Assembly (NCBI GenBank): GCA_958295885.1
Contig: OY282380.1
Location: forward strand, 372,001-436,000
Source: Arenicellales bacterium
GTDB taxonomy: Bacteria > Pseudomonadota > Gammaproteobacteria > Arenicellales > JAJDZL01
Direction of reading: 5' to 3'
DNA: 64,000 bases
Each line of letters opens with the position of its first letter. Within the stretch, counting starts at the first letter, position 1. The notes beneath the pieces were generated by a model. The model was not told the origin of the DNA, made no database searches, and worked only from the letters and a program-made list of their open reading frames with translations. This document shows positions 37,897-47,479 of this stretch, in pieces. A program made the translations under genes and the position numbers.

Positions 37897-38871
37897 CTAC
37901 AGCTTCGACACCTGCTCACATGACGACCGGAGTGTGTCGATGTTGATCACCGATAAATATTTCGGTCTTGGCTTTAGCCGCCGATATGACTGTGCAATCG
38001 TACCGGCTAAATTCGGCCTCTTTGATGATGGTGCGGGGCCTGCTCCCAATCCACCTCCAAACTCGATCACAACATCTACGCCTTCACCTGCAATCTGCAT
38101 GAGATTGGAATGCCATTGAACGGGCTTAAACAGCTGCCTGTATAGATTCGTACGAATCATCTCTACATCGGCTTCATGAAAGCGTCCTCTGGCATTGGAT
38201 GACACCGGACAGACGGGGAGATCAAAATGCGTCCCGTTCAGGATTTCCTGAAACTTTTCAGCGGCTGGTTTCATGTGCGAGGTATGGAATGCTCCTTCTG
38301 TTTTAAGACGAATTCCTCGCGGTTTAGGATTGAAGTGTTCAAGTTCAGTCAATAGATGATCAATATTTTTCGGCCATCCTCCGACAACAGTTTGGCGAGG
38401 GAGATTACATGCTGCAATTTCACATCCAGTTGAAATCAGCAGAGGTTCGACCTGTTCTTTCGCCATAGAAAGAGCAAGCATGTCTCCACCACCGCAATCC
38501 GCCATACACTGACCTCGTGCAGAAACCAATTTTAATGCTGCTTCCAAATCCATCGCTCCTGCGGCCAACAGTGCGGAGTACTCGCCGAGACTATGCCCAC
38601 AGGCATAAGAAGGAGAAATTGAAGACCCGACCGAATCCAGAAAAACCGATAGACAGGCATACGAGTGAGTCAGCAAAACAGGCTGGGTGTATTTCGTTAA
38701 GTTGATGCGCCCCGACTCAGCATCATTGGAAAGACTGACCATGTCATAACCCAAAGCACAGCTCGCCTGATCGTAGACTTCTCGACAAATAGAAAATTCC
38801 GCGTACAGGTCACCGCCAATCCCCGGATATTGGGCACCCTGTCCAGGAAATAAGAATAAGAATCGATTCAT
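37897..38871 (-). CDS. ACP S-malonyltransferase-type acyltransferase (FabD-like)
   Basis: 324 residues. The acyltransferase fold shows FLFPGQGAQYPGIGGDL at the start, the catalytic serine in YACGHSLGEYSALLAAGAM (about residue 92), the RGQCMAD segment with its conserved Arg (about residue 118), and the catalytic His in TEGAFHTSHMKPA. FabD moves malonyl from CoA to acyl carrier protein. The gene stands alone rather than beside fabH, fabG and acpP, so it may be an extra copy serving another pathway. The C-terminus (after GGGLGAGPAPS) keeps a family-like ending. A genome-wide count of fabD genes would settle its role. Confidence 0.85.
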   Translation of the reverse strand: MNRFLFLFPGQGAQYPGIGGDLYAEFSICREVYDQASCALGYDMVSLSNDAESGRINLTKYTQPVLLTHSYACLSVFLDSVGSSISPSYACGHSLGEYSALLAAGAMDLEAALKLVSARGQCMADCGGGDMLALSMAKEQVEPLLISTGCEIAACNLPRQTVVGGWPKNIDHLLTELEHFNPKPRGIRLKTEGAFHTSHMKPAAEKFQEILNGTHFDLPVCPVSSNARGRFHEADVEMIRTNLYRQLFKPVQWHSNLMQIAGEGVDVVIEFGGGLGAGPAPSSKRPNLAGTIAQSYRRLKPRPKYLSVINIDTLRSSCEQVSKL

Positions 38872-38935
38872 AATTCAGAAATGGAAACAGCTCAAAATTC
38901 GAACTAGGCAATTGAAACTCAATGTTGAATCTGCA

Positions 38936-40558
38936 CTAAATATCTTTGGCTTGGTCTCGAAGCACAAATTTTTGGATTTTTCCCGTCGACGTCTTAGGCA
39001 GGTCCCCAAAAACAACTGTTTTTGGAACTTTATAACTCGCTAATTTCTCACGACACCACGAAATTACTTCCTCTGCAGTCAAAGAATCACCTGCGTCAGG
39101 TGCCGCGGTGACAAAAGCACAAGGCGTTTCACCCCATTTTTCATCTGGACGAGCAACGACTGCCGCTTCCATGATTTTGGGATGACCATAAAGTACATCT
39201 TCTACTTCTAGACTGGAAATGTTCTCGCCGCCGGAGATGATGATATCTTTGCTGCGGTCCCGAACTTCGATGTAACCATCGGGATGAGTTACGCCCAGAT
39301 CTCCAGTATGGTACCAACCTCCGCCAAAAGATTCATTCGTCGCAGCAGGATTTTTCAGGTAGCCGCGCATCACCGTGTTGCCGCGCACCATGAGCTCACC
39401 CATTGTATTTCCGTCCTGGGGCACGGGTTCCATGGTCTGTGGATCGATCACCTTTACATCTTCCAACGTTGGATAGTGAACACCTTGCCGCGCCATTTGC
39501 GATGCGCGCTGTTCCAATGTTAAATCATCCCATTCACTCTGCCACGCACACACGGTCGCCGGTCCATAGGTTTCTGTCAATCCATACAAATGAGTAACAT
39601 TGAAACCTATTTTCTCCATCTCTGAAATTACCTGGCTCGGTGGTGCCGCTCCACCGGTGGCAACCTCTACCGTTTGCTCAAATTCGAGCTTGACGTCCTT
39701 CGGCGCATGAATCAACATGTTCAATACGATGGGCGCTCCACACATATGAGTGATCCGGTGATCACGAATCATTGGAAAAATATAACCGGGCTCCACTTTT
39801 CGAAGGCATACATGCGTACCGGAAACTGCAGTTATCCCCCAGGTAAAAGTCCAGCCATTGCAATGAAACATCGGCAGTGTCCATAAGTACACGCTGCTGC
39901 TGTCCAATTGAAATACCATCGCATTGCCGAGTGCGTTGAGATAAGCGCCTCGATAGTGAAAAACCACACCTTTCGGATTTCCTGTCGTGCCAGATGTATA
40001 GTTCAAGCAAATGGCCTGCCACTCATCCGTTGGAGCCAGCCAATCAAAATTTCGACATCCCTCATCAAGCAGTGATTCATAATCGGTTTCGCCAAGACGT
40101 TCTCCGCCTTCTGCCAACTCATCATCAATATCTATGACTGTAATTTCCCTATCATAAATTTCGAGCGCCTTTTTGATCACTGGAGAATATTCGCGATCGG
40201 TCAAAAGTAATTTGGCTTCTCCATGTTGAAGAATGAATGCGATCGAAGCTGCATCAAGACGATAATTTAAAGCATTGAGCACTCCGCCACACATGGGAAC
40301 GCCATAGTGCGCCTCCAGCATTGCATTGGTATTCGGTGACATGATCGCAACCGTGTCCCCAATTCCAATGCCCCTTCGGCGCAATGCACTGCCCAAGCAT
40401 CGAGATCGATCATAAAGTTCTTGATAGGTGTAGATTCGCTGACCGTGAATCACCGCCGGTTTATTCGGAAAAATGCGTGCTGACCGGGCTAGAAAACTGA
40501 TCGGATTCAGTGGCTGATAATTGGCTTTGTTTTTGCCTAAATGCTGCTCGTAAATGTT
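38936..40558 (-). CDS. Acyl-CoA synthetase (AMP-forming, AlkK/DmdB-like)
   Basis: About 540 residues from a GTG at 40558, preferred because AAGGAG lies about 9 nt upstream and the protein then begins with NIYEQHLGKNKANYQPLNPI, the usual start of this group; the open frame to 40633 adds 25 unconserved residues. Adenylation motifs: LNYTSGTTGNPKGVVFHYRG, YGLTETYGP, and C-terminal KTSTGKIQKFVLRDQA with the catalytic Lys. The group activates medium- or long-chain fatty acids or methylmercaptopropionate. It has its own likely promoter region facing the multicopper oxidase gene. Confidence 0.9.
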   Translation of the reverse strand, partial: NIYEQHLGKNKANYQPLNPISFLARSARIFPNKPAVIHGQRIYTYQELYDRSRCLGSALRRRGIGIGDTVAIMSPNTNAMLEAHYGVPMCGGVLNALNYRLDAASIAFILQHGEAKLLLTDREYSPVIKKALEIYDREITVIDIDDELAEGGERLGETDYESLLDEGCRNFDWLAPTDEWQAICLNYTSGTTGNPKGVVFHYRGAYLNALGNAMVFQLDSSSVYLWTLPMFHCNGWTFTWGITAVSGTHVCLRKVEPGYIFPMIRDHRITHMCGAPIVLNMLIHAPKDVKLEFEQTVEVATGGAAPPSQVISEMEKIGFNVTHLYGLTETYGPATVCAWQSEWDDLTLEQRASQMARQGVHYPTLEDVKVIDPQTMEPVPQDGNTMGELMVRGNTVMRGYLKNPAATNESFGGGWYHTGDLGVTHPDGYIEVRDRSKDIIISGGENISSLEVEDVLYGHPKIMEAAVVARPDEKWGETPCAFVTAAPDAGDSLTAEEVISWCREKLASYKVPKTVVFGDLPKTSTGKIQKFVLRDQAKDI

Positions 40559-40750
40559 CACAGTGCTTAACTCCTTGACAAGATTTCGACTGAAATTGTA
40601 TAGCAAATTTTCACACGCGATTGTCGATTCCAAGCAATTCTGACTGTGAGCTCAATGTACTGACAGACGCGGCCGCGACTCGTCAGACCGTCAAAAAAGG
40701 ATTAAAATGTAAGTTGACAAGTCATGGACTACCTAATAATGAATTGAGAG

Positions 40751-42166
40751 ATGAATCCGGGCCGCCGAAAGTTTCTGCAGTCTCTGGGATGCTGCGTAAC
40801 CATTGAACTCATTCCAAACATAAACTTTGCGTATCAGCCTAAAGTAAAGCAGCTCGCAGCAGCTCCTGCGGAAGTTCCCTTGGTACTCGAATTTGGCCCA
40901 GCTACGGAGGTTTGGGCTTACAACGGACAAGTTCCGGGTCCCCTGCTTCGATATCAGCAGGGCGACACATTGCGAATCGAACTCGAAAATCTGCTGGAGG
41001 AACCGACAACTATTCATTGGCATGGCTTAAGAGTCCCGGTGACAATGGATGGCGTGCCCGTTGTCAGCCAACCTGCCGTACCGCCTGGTGAAAAATTTCG
41101 ATACGAATTCGTTCTCGAAGATGCCGGAACGTTTTGGTATCACCCCCATGTCAGCAGCTCCAAACAAGTTGGAAAAGGCCTAAGGGGCGTTTTGATTGTT
41201 GATGAAAAAGTTCCACCGGAAGTGAACCGAGATGTACTCTGGGTTCTTGACGACTGGAGATTAAACCAAGAAGCACAGATTGTTCCTTTCAGCGGCAATC
41301 GACACGATGCCAGCCACAATGGAAGAATGGGAAACGTGGTAACCGTCAATGGCAATATTGGGGAGGAATTCACCGTTTATCCTGGGGAACGAATGCGTTT
41401 GCGTTTAGTCAATGTTTCCAATGCACGAACGTTCTCTTTACAGTTCAAACCGATTATTCCCTGGCTCATTGCACTTGATGGCCATCCCGTCACTCCCCGA
41501 AAAATCGACGATGAACAGGTTGTGCTCGGAGCGGGACAGAGGGCTGATCTAATCGTTGATATTCCAGAGAGTCCGAGTGAATCGCTGCCCGTTATTGATC
41601 ACTCGTTTGGCAGTGAATTCGCCTACGAGCTAATGCATCTGGTTTTCGATTCGACCCAGACATATTCCTCATCAGTTTCAGCACCTGCCAAACTGCCTGC
41701 CAACCCCGTGCCTGCACCTAACCTCCATCAGGCCATAAAACATAAAATGGTATTTGAAGGCGGAGCAATGGGAGGACTATCTGGCGCCATCCTCAATGGC
41801 ACCTACCTGAATATGCGAGAATTGGTTGAACGCGATAAATTCTGGGCATTAAATGGCATGGTTCCGGATGATGTTCTTACTGACCCACCCATATTGACGC
41901 TGAAACGCGGACAGTCTTACATTTTTGAGCTCATTAACCGAACGGCCTTTGAACATCCGATTCATTTGCATGGACACAGTGTATTTGTGATCAGCGCAAA
42001 TGAACTTCCCGTTGAATTCCCGATGATCCGTGACACGATATTAATCGCTCCGAACGAGAAACAGGAAATCGCATTTGTAGCGGACAACCCTGGAATTTGG
42101 ATGTTTCATTGCCATGTTCTTGAACATCAAGAAACGGGAATGACATCAATGATTGCAGTTATCTAG
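40751..42166 (+). CDS. Multicopper oxidase, probably Tat-exported
   Basis: 471 residues. An N-terminal RRKFLQSLG followed by a short hydrophobic stretch looks like a Tat signal. All four copper-binding blocks are present: HWHG (about residue 98), WYHPHVSSSKQ, HPIHLHGHS and HCHVLEHQETGM, giving type 1, 2 and 3 sites. Such enzymes oxidise metals or phenolics at the expense of oxygen and often take part in copper tolerance. The last block ends with Met two residues after Gly, the usual type 1 axial ligand. A broken partial copy lies 3.2 kb downstream. The divergently placed neighbour is the acyl-CoA synthetase. Confidence 0.92.
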   Translation: MNPGRRKFLQSLGCCVTIELIPNINFAYQPKVKQLAAAPAEVPLVLEFGPATEVWAYNGQVPGPLLRYQQGDTLRIELENLLEEPTTIHWHGLRVPVTMDGVPVVSQPAVPPGEKFRYEFVLEDAGTFWYHPHVSSSKQVGKGLRGVLIVDEKVPPEVNRDVLWVLDDWRLNQEAQIVPFSGNRHDASHNGRMGNVVTVNGNIGEEFTVYPGERMRLRLVNVSNARTFSLQFKPIIPWLIALDGHPVTPRKIDDEQVVLGAGQRADLIVDIPESPSESLPVIDHSFGSEFAYELMHLVFDSTQTYSSSVSAPAKLPANPVPAPNLHQAIKHKMVFEGGAMGGLSGAILNGTYLNMRELVERDKFWALNGMVPDDVLTDPPILTLKRGQSYIFELINRTAFEHPIHLHGHSVFVISANELPVEFPMIRDTILIAPNEKQEIAFVADNPGIWMFHCHVLEHQETGMTSMIAVI

Positions 42167-42920
42167 TTCGCACCAGGAGATTCAATGCAAAGATCAGTCG
42201 GCGCGCTTCGGTTCGAACTGCGAATTTCAGTCAGCGTCATTCAAGCCGAGGGCATGTATTCACAGAACATGCGGTTCGACAGAAAGCAAGTCAGCACAAC
42301 TTCTTGAAAACTGAGTATTCACGGCACCGGTGTTTTCGTTGACTTAAAGTATCTTTTCTTAAATACATTGATGCTGGGTCGAGACTGCGTGGTGATTCGC
42401 TCATGAGCGAACAGAAATTTTGACTGTTTTTCTTTCCCGTTGCCAGTCTTCGAGGCCGCGACATCCCAATGCAGAATGCAATCGCTGCGATTCTGCCAAG
42501 CTTCTTCAAGTTCAGATTTTCGCCAGCTGCACCTACGATAACTTCCTGTCCAGAGGATGACAGTAACTCACCACCTGAACATCGCAAACCGCCATTGCGT
42601 CGGCGCTTTGTCTATACAAGTTCTCGTCGATGCCATTGACTGCTGCATTTGGCGCTGTTTACGCCAAACATCAAATTCAACCAGACCGGTTTGAAAAAAA
42701 TGGTTGATTGCGGTGGAGTGTGCAATGTTCGATCAATGACAATCGATCTTAACTGACTGTATTCAAATATTCGTTTAACTGATTCAACAGAATGTAACCT
42801 TCAAATTGAATCTCTCCTAACAGTCAGAGGAAAAATTCGGAAGTTCCGTCTTCATGCAGTCTCGAGCTCAAGAACGAAGGTGGCAGCTCCATAATCGGCC
42901 GCTCCGTACCTTCCCCAAAC
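42167..42920. other. Gene-poor stretch downstream of the multicopper oxidase
   Basis: No recognisable gene on either strand. The first 240 bp show faint likeness to the stretch after the decayed oxidase copy (45760-46000), e.g. shared CATTCAAGCCGA/CATTCAAACCGA and GATG(C/T)TG(G/A)GTC(G/T) blocks, as if the duplicated unit included downstream sequence. Confidence 0.4.
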
Positions 42921-44594
42921 TTAACCTGTTGATCCAGCTGCTTTCTGCCACAGCGCATTTCTTTTGATCTTTCCCGAACTGGTCAATGGAAATGAATCAA
43001 CGAATTCAATTTCCCTTGGATGTTTGTACAATGCCAAATTTTCCTTTACATACTGTTTCAGTCGGGTTTTGGTTTGTTCAGTTTGTTCAACCTCTGGCAT
43101 TAGTCGCACGTAAGCCATTACGATCATGCCTCGGTCCCGGTCCTGCTTGCCGACTACTGCGACTTCCGCGACATCTGGATGGGAGATCAGCGTATTTTCT
43201 ATTTCGTTCGGTCCAATGCGATATCCGGCGCTTTTGATCAACTCGTCATTGCGACCTTGGTACCAAAAGTATCCATTTTCATCTCTCATAGCGAGATCAC
43301 CGGAACGAAGCCAGTTTCCCAGTTTCAGATTTTCTGGAACTCCCGGACTTCCCCAAAAACCAAGAAATACAGTCGGTTCATGCGGATGCCAAGAGGCTAT
43401 CTCTCCGACAACTCCATCGGGAAGTTCTTGGCCGTTTTCGTCAATAATGGCGACGGTTCTTCCTGGATAGGTACGTCCCATTGAACCGGGTTTGGTCGGA
43501 AACAACGCTTCACAACAGCCCACCATGTCGGTAAATTCCGACAATCCATAAAATTCATTGCAGACGATTCCAAAATCGTCTGAAGCCCAACGCTGCACTT
43601 CCGAAGGCAAACTCTCGCCTCCCGCCGCAATTACGCGAAGCGCTAAATTCCATCTTTTTTTGGGAAAGCGAATTTCAGCCAGTCGTTTGATCGCAGTAGG
43701 TGTCATGAAGGAATGTGTGACCTGATGACGTTCCATAAACTCGTAAGCCCATTTGGCCTCGAACCGATGTTTGGAAGATACTACTGGCTGTCCGTGCTGC
43801 CAGGCGGGAAGAAGCAAGTCCTGCAGACCTCCACCCCATGCCCAATCAGACGGGGTCCAAAATTTGGCATCAGGATAATCCACTTCCAAGTTGTAAAACA
43901 GATTTAATGATGGCAAATAGGCGTGAATGATGCGATGAGCATGCAGAAGCCCTTTTGGCATGCCAGTCGAACCGGAAGTGTACTGTAGAATAGCCGGTTC
44001 TTCGGAAGCAGTAATGACCGGCTCAAAATAGTCCGGCTGGTCTGAGATGCACTCGTCATAGTTGAATTCCTGCTTTCGTGGTGTCCCGCATACAATTTGA
44101 TGCCTTAAGCTCCCAAATGATTTTGCGATGCTGCGCAAATTTGACCAGTATTCAGAATGAGTGATAATTACTTTTGCTTTGGAATCGTTGAGAATGTGCT
44201 GGACAGTGTTTGGTCCATACAGATGCGACAACGTCATTGCAATCGCCCCGATTTTGTAGACTGCCATGTGAGCGATGCCGGTCTGTGGGCTTTGTCCTGT
44301 GTGAATGGCGACCGGCTCTCCTCGTTTTACGCCGATGTTCGTTAAAAAATGCGCTAATTTGGACGCAAGCCGATCAATTTCAGCGAAAGTGTACGTTTCT
44401 ATGGACCCATCCAAATTTTCATGAATCAGAGCGAGATTGTTTGCTTTATCTCCACCAGAATATAAACCTACCGTATCCGCGGCAATGTTGGCGTTTACAG
44501 GAATTCCAATTCGGAAATGGTCTTTAGATGAGTCTACGTAGAGATTGGTGCGTCCGACTAGTGCCATGTAGGGAGATGATGTGAGCGATGGCAT
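42921..44594 (-). CDS. Acyl-CoA synthetase (AMP-forming, AcsA/ACSM-like)
   Basis: 557 residues. Motifs: LQYTSGSTGMPKGLLHAHRI (ATP binding), FWTPSDWAWGGGLQDLLLPA, EFYGLSEFTDMVGC, WLRSGDLAMRDENGYFWYQG, SAGYRIGPNEIENTL and the catalytic lysine region SGKIKRNALWQKA. It should activate a short- or medium-chain carboxylic acid to its CoA ester. It resembles the acetyl-CoA-synthetase-like group with an N-terminal extension (about residues 1-60). It is transcribed away from the decayed oxidase copy. The actual acid cannot be told, but with PrpE and the other synthetase this is the third acyl activator in 17 kb. Confidence 0.9.
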   Translation of the reverse strand: MPSLTSSPYMALVGRTNLYVDSSKDHFRIGIPVNANIAADTVGLYSGGDKANNLALIHENLDGSIETYTFAEIDRLASKLAHFLTNIGVKRGEPVAIHTGQSPQTGIAHMAVYKIGAIAMTLSHLYGPNTVQHILNDSKAKVIITHSEYWSNLRSIAKSFGSLRHQIVCGTPRKQEFNYDECISDQPDYFEPVITASEEPAILQYTSGSTGMPKGLLHAHRIIHAYLPSLNLFYNLEVDYPDAKFWTPSDWAWGGGLQDLLLPAWQHGQPVVSSKHRFEAKWAYEFMERHQVTHSFMTPTAIKRLAEIRFPKKRWNLALRVIAAGGESLPSEVQRWASDDFGIVCNEFYGLSEFTDMVGCCEALFPTKPGSMGRTYPGRTVAIIDENGQELPDGVVGEIASWHPHEPTVFLGFWGSPGVPENLKLGNWLRSGDLAMRDENGYFWYQGRNDELIKSAGYRIGPNEIENTLISHPDVAEVAVVGKQDRDRGMIVMAYVRLMPEVEQTEQTKTRLKQYVKENLALYKHPREIEFVDSFPLTSSGKIKRNALWQKAAGSTG

Positions 44595-44703
44595 GATCGT
44601 GCAACTCTTTTTGTTAACAAAATTTTGAGATTAAATCTTTCTGAAATGAAAGGAAGAATTATACAGATGGAATTTTGACAGTTTTTCCTCGCATTGAGTC
44701 AGC

Positions 44704-45250
44704 TTAGCTTGCACTTGCTGGGACCCGCGCACGGGTGGTAATATTCAATTTCGATAATCCAATCCTTTTTTGGTCGCCTTTCCGAAATTTTTGACCCACT
44801 CTCCGTCCATCTTCGACCATCAAGACTGGCAGTCCCTGCGTTCGAGTGAAGTCGTCGATGGCTGAATCGTCGAGAACCCTTATGTCAGCAATCGCTGCAT
44901 CAGGACAATTGCTTTCCGTTTGTTGCAAATCCCTTCTCAAAATACTCAGCTGATAATCAACACTGCCGGTCCCTGATCTGCATTCAAGTGCATAAAGCCG
45001 GGCGACAGTACGGATCGGCCGGGCAAAGATCCCTCCCTTAAGGCTTCCGATGTCCCCTGAAAGTCCACTGTCTGAACTTGAAAGAAGTTCGAAATTCGGA
45101 TCGATCATTTCTCTGTCGCAACAGTTTCCCAATTTCAGCGCCCATCAGCTGAAACATTGGAGTGGCATCGAGAACTTGTGAAGGGTGAGCTGGATAATCT
45201 AAATTGAAGTTTTTGTCTGTTGGAACAACAGCGGCAGTGACGTGAAGCAT
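44704..45250 (-). pseudogene. Frameshifted hypothetical gene
   Basis: Two minus-strand frames that overlap around 45040-45130 together read like one protein: MLHVTAAVVPTDKNFNLDYP to GAEIGKLLR in one frame, then FELLSSSDSGLSGDIGSLKG through QGLPVLMVEDGRRVGQKFRK and RIGLSKLNITTR in the other. Composition looks protein-like, but I do not recognise the family. A single frameshift near 45110 would explain the break. Confidence 0.4.
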
Positions 45251-45299
45251 AGCTTCAGAAATCTGTGTCTATGGACATTCCAGCTGTTGCCAACTTTGA

Positions 45300-45760
45300 C
45301 ATTGAACTTCTCTTTGTATCATTTTGTCCATTGCTGCTCTTTCAGTATCAGCAACAGCTGAAACTTTCAGCCAGTCCAGTACCTGAATGCAAGCTTCAAC
45401 AGGCCATAAATCATCAAATATACATTTGAAGTCAGTGCGACGGGAGGACTGTCCGGCTTTCTCCTCAATGGCGCCGGCCTGAATATGCGAGAATTATCTA
45501 ATCGTTACTAATTTCGGGCATACATTCGAGCAGTGCCGAATGATAATCACTCTGACTCACCCACCTGCCACAGCACAGGGATCGTCTACATTTTAAAGAG
45601 CATCAACCAAACAGCTTTTGAGCATCCGATGCATTTGCCTGGACGCATTTTTTTTGGCCAGTGTGAATGAACTTCCAGTTGAACGCCTCACGATGTGCGT
45701 CACGTCATTCATCGCTCCGAATGAGAAACAGGAATGACACCAATGACTGCAGGTGTTTAG
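45300..45760 (+). pseudogene. Decayed partial copy of the multicopper oxidase
   Basis: The DNA aligns with the last third of the intact oxidase gene (about 41,650-42,166). Shared blocks include GGCCTGAATATGCGAGAATT (versus ACCTGAATATGCGAGAATT), TTTGAGCATCCGATGCATTT and GCTCCGAATGAGAAACAGGA. It is full of frameshifts and stops. About 73 bp containing the HCHVLEHQ copper block are missing, the gap falling between the similar strings GAAACAGGAA and GAAACGGGAA, which points to deletion by slippage between short direct repeats. No start region of the gene is present. Confidence 0.8.
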
Positions 45761-46057
45761 AAGTTCAGTTAGGAAATTGATGAAGAGCTATGGGCGGATT
45801 TCGTTTCGAGTGAACAGTAACAGTCTGCTTCATTCAAACCGAAGTGAACGATGCACTGACGACTCGTCTCGTTAAAGAGAAAGGCAGTGCTGCTCTTAAA
45901 AAAAAGCCGCCAGTTCTTAAAATTCCGCTGATGTTGAGTCTTATCTGTCGAAAATATTCGAAAAGACGTTGCGAAACTGTTACAACTGGCGGGTCGTTGC
46001 GACACTAAAAGGAGGTAATGAATCTTTTATCCATTCGTTTCGACTGGCGTTTCCCAG

Positions 46058-46381
46058 TTACGATTTTTCGCTTGAGACAGCTCTGCTGACGGGCGGAGCG
46101 TAACTTTCCCAAAGAGAAAGATAAGCACTGTATGCCTCATTTCCAAGCTCGACCACTTTACGGCCAATTTCCTGTGTTTGATCGATTGACTGTTGATTCC
46201 ATGCATCTTGCTGCTTGAAATAGTCATCCATTGTCTTGACGTTCAGCCACTCATTGGATCGCTTTGAAACAGTCTCAACGAACTGCTGAGCAGCGTCCAC
46301 GCCAAATTCCACAGACTTACTGAACAGCTGGGAATTGACTCGAACTGCTTCATTTGTAAATTCAACAAACTTGTTTTCCAT
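46058..46381 (-). CDS. Phasin family protein
   Basis: 107 residues from the ATG at 46381, which has GGAG about 9 nt upstream; an upstream in-frame extension to 46450 lacks a ribosome site and is rejected. The sequence is all helical and amphipathic: FVEFTNEAVRVNSQLFSKSV, DAAQQFVETVSKRSNEWLNV and QTQEIGRKVVELGNEAYSAY, the pattern of small phasins that coat polyhydroxyalkanoate granules. This would imply storage-polymer use, fitting the propionyl-CoA and acyl-CoA genes nearby, but no PHA synthase is in the window. Call is by pattern and composition. Confidence 0.75.
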   Translation of the reverse strand: MENKFVEFTNEAVRVNSQLFSKSVEFGVDAAQQFVETVSKRSNEWLNVKTMDDYFKQQDAWNQQSIDQTQEIGRKVVELGNEAYSAYLSLWESYAPPVSRAVSSEKS

Positions 46382-47479
46382 GATTTCCATCTCCAATAAA
46401 AATATTGTTGCAATGCAATATAACACCAAAAATAAAATTGTCAATAGCAAATCGATATTTTTTCTGGAATATTCTCCGTTTTCTGTAGTTTTCTTTGAGT
46501 TATTTCTGAATACATGAATAAAAACATACTTTTTATTAATTAGTTAGACAGACACTTCTTCAGATTGATAGCATACATATCGTTATTGGATGAACTGAAG
46601 ACTCATCATCAACCGCTTGTCAAAACGATCCATAATTTCTCTATTGCGATGCAATATATAAACAGTTCTTCAACTGAATGCCTGTTCTTCAGCAATTACG
46701 CTGGTTCACTCTGGTCATTGACCGTTCAACCCTTGCTGCTGCGAGTCATCGACATTCAAAATCAGGTTCGACTGGGAAACATTCCGAAAGTAACTTCAAT
46801 CGAATGTCCAAGACTCGAAACTGATCCTTGAAAGCGATGCCCCAAGGACCAGCAATTGCTGAGAGAGTTTTGTATTTCCAAGGCTTCGAATTTAGGTTTC
46901 CAACAGAGGGATTAATTTTTCTTTTTCATACATTCCGAGCCAGCGCGTTTAGAGTCTATTGGTCTGAGACTTTGGGTTGCAAGGTCACGACTGACGCAAG
47001 ATGCAGTTGCACCTGAATTTCGCAAAAATGGCGATTGCTGTCCGACACATTGAAAACTGGCGACAGCAGCAGAATCGAATCGGCACCGGCACTTCGTCCA
47101 ATCGGTTGAATTAATTCCAAAACTGCGGAAGAAATCACTGAGCCTGCGTCATCTGAAACACACGACAACACCGCAGTGCGCACGCACTTGGTGGCAAACT
47201 GCAATCTCCTCCTGCTCACTGCCATTCTGGATACTAAACAGTGGGAATCCGCTACAATTTCCGAATCAGGTCTAAATCGGAACTGCTATCTTCGGATTTG
47301 GGATTTCACACTTCCCAAATTTTAAATTTGAATAAATTTCAGCCAAAAGGTTCGAGAATTTAACCGATTTTCCGAATATTCACTAAGCTGTTCGGCGAGA
47401 ACAGTCCACGGGGATTCTCATTTTGCGGTGGTTGAGTCGATCCATTGACGTTCCGGGCATGAAGTTCCTTTGACAAGAC
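46382..47479. other. Gene-poor AT-rich stretch
   Basis: The first part (46,400-46,600) is very AT-rich and holds the likely phasin promoter. The remainder has only short open frames with no recognisable similarity. The minus frame at 46956-47225 (89 codons) is open but I cannot support it as a gene. Confidence 0.45.

Noticed and set aside
42291..42587. 98-codon minus-strand frame downstream of the multicopper oxidase
   Set aside because: No recognisable similarity and low-quality protein character; treated as intergenic.
46956..47225. 89-codon minus-strand frame as a gene
   Set aside because: No recognisable domain, no clear ribosome-binding site, and it is surrounded by eroded sequence.
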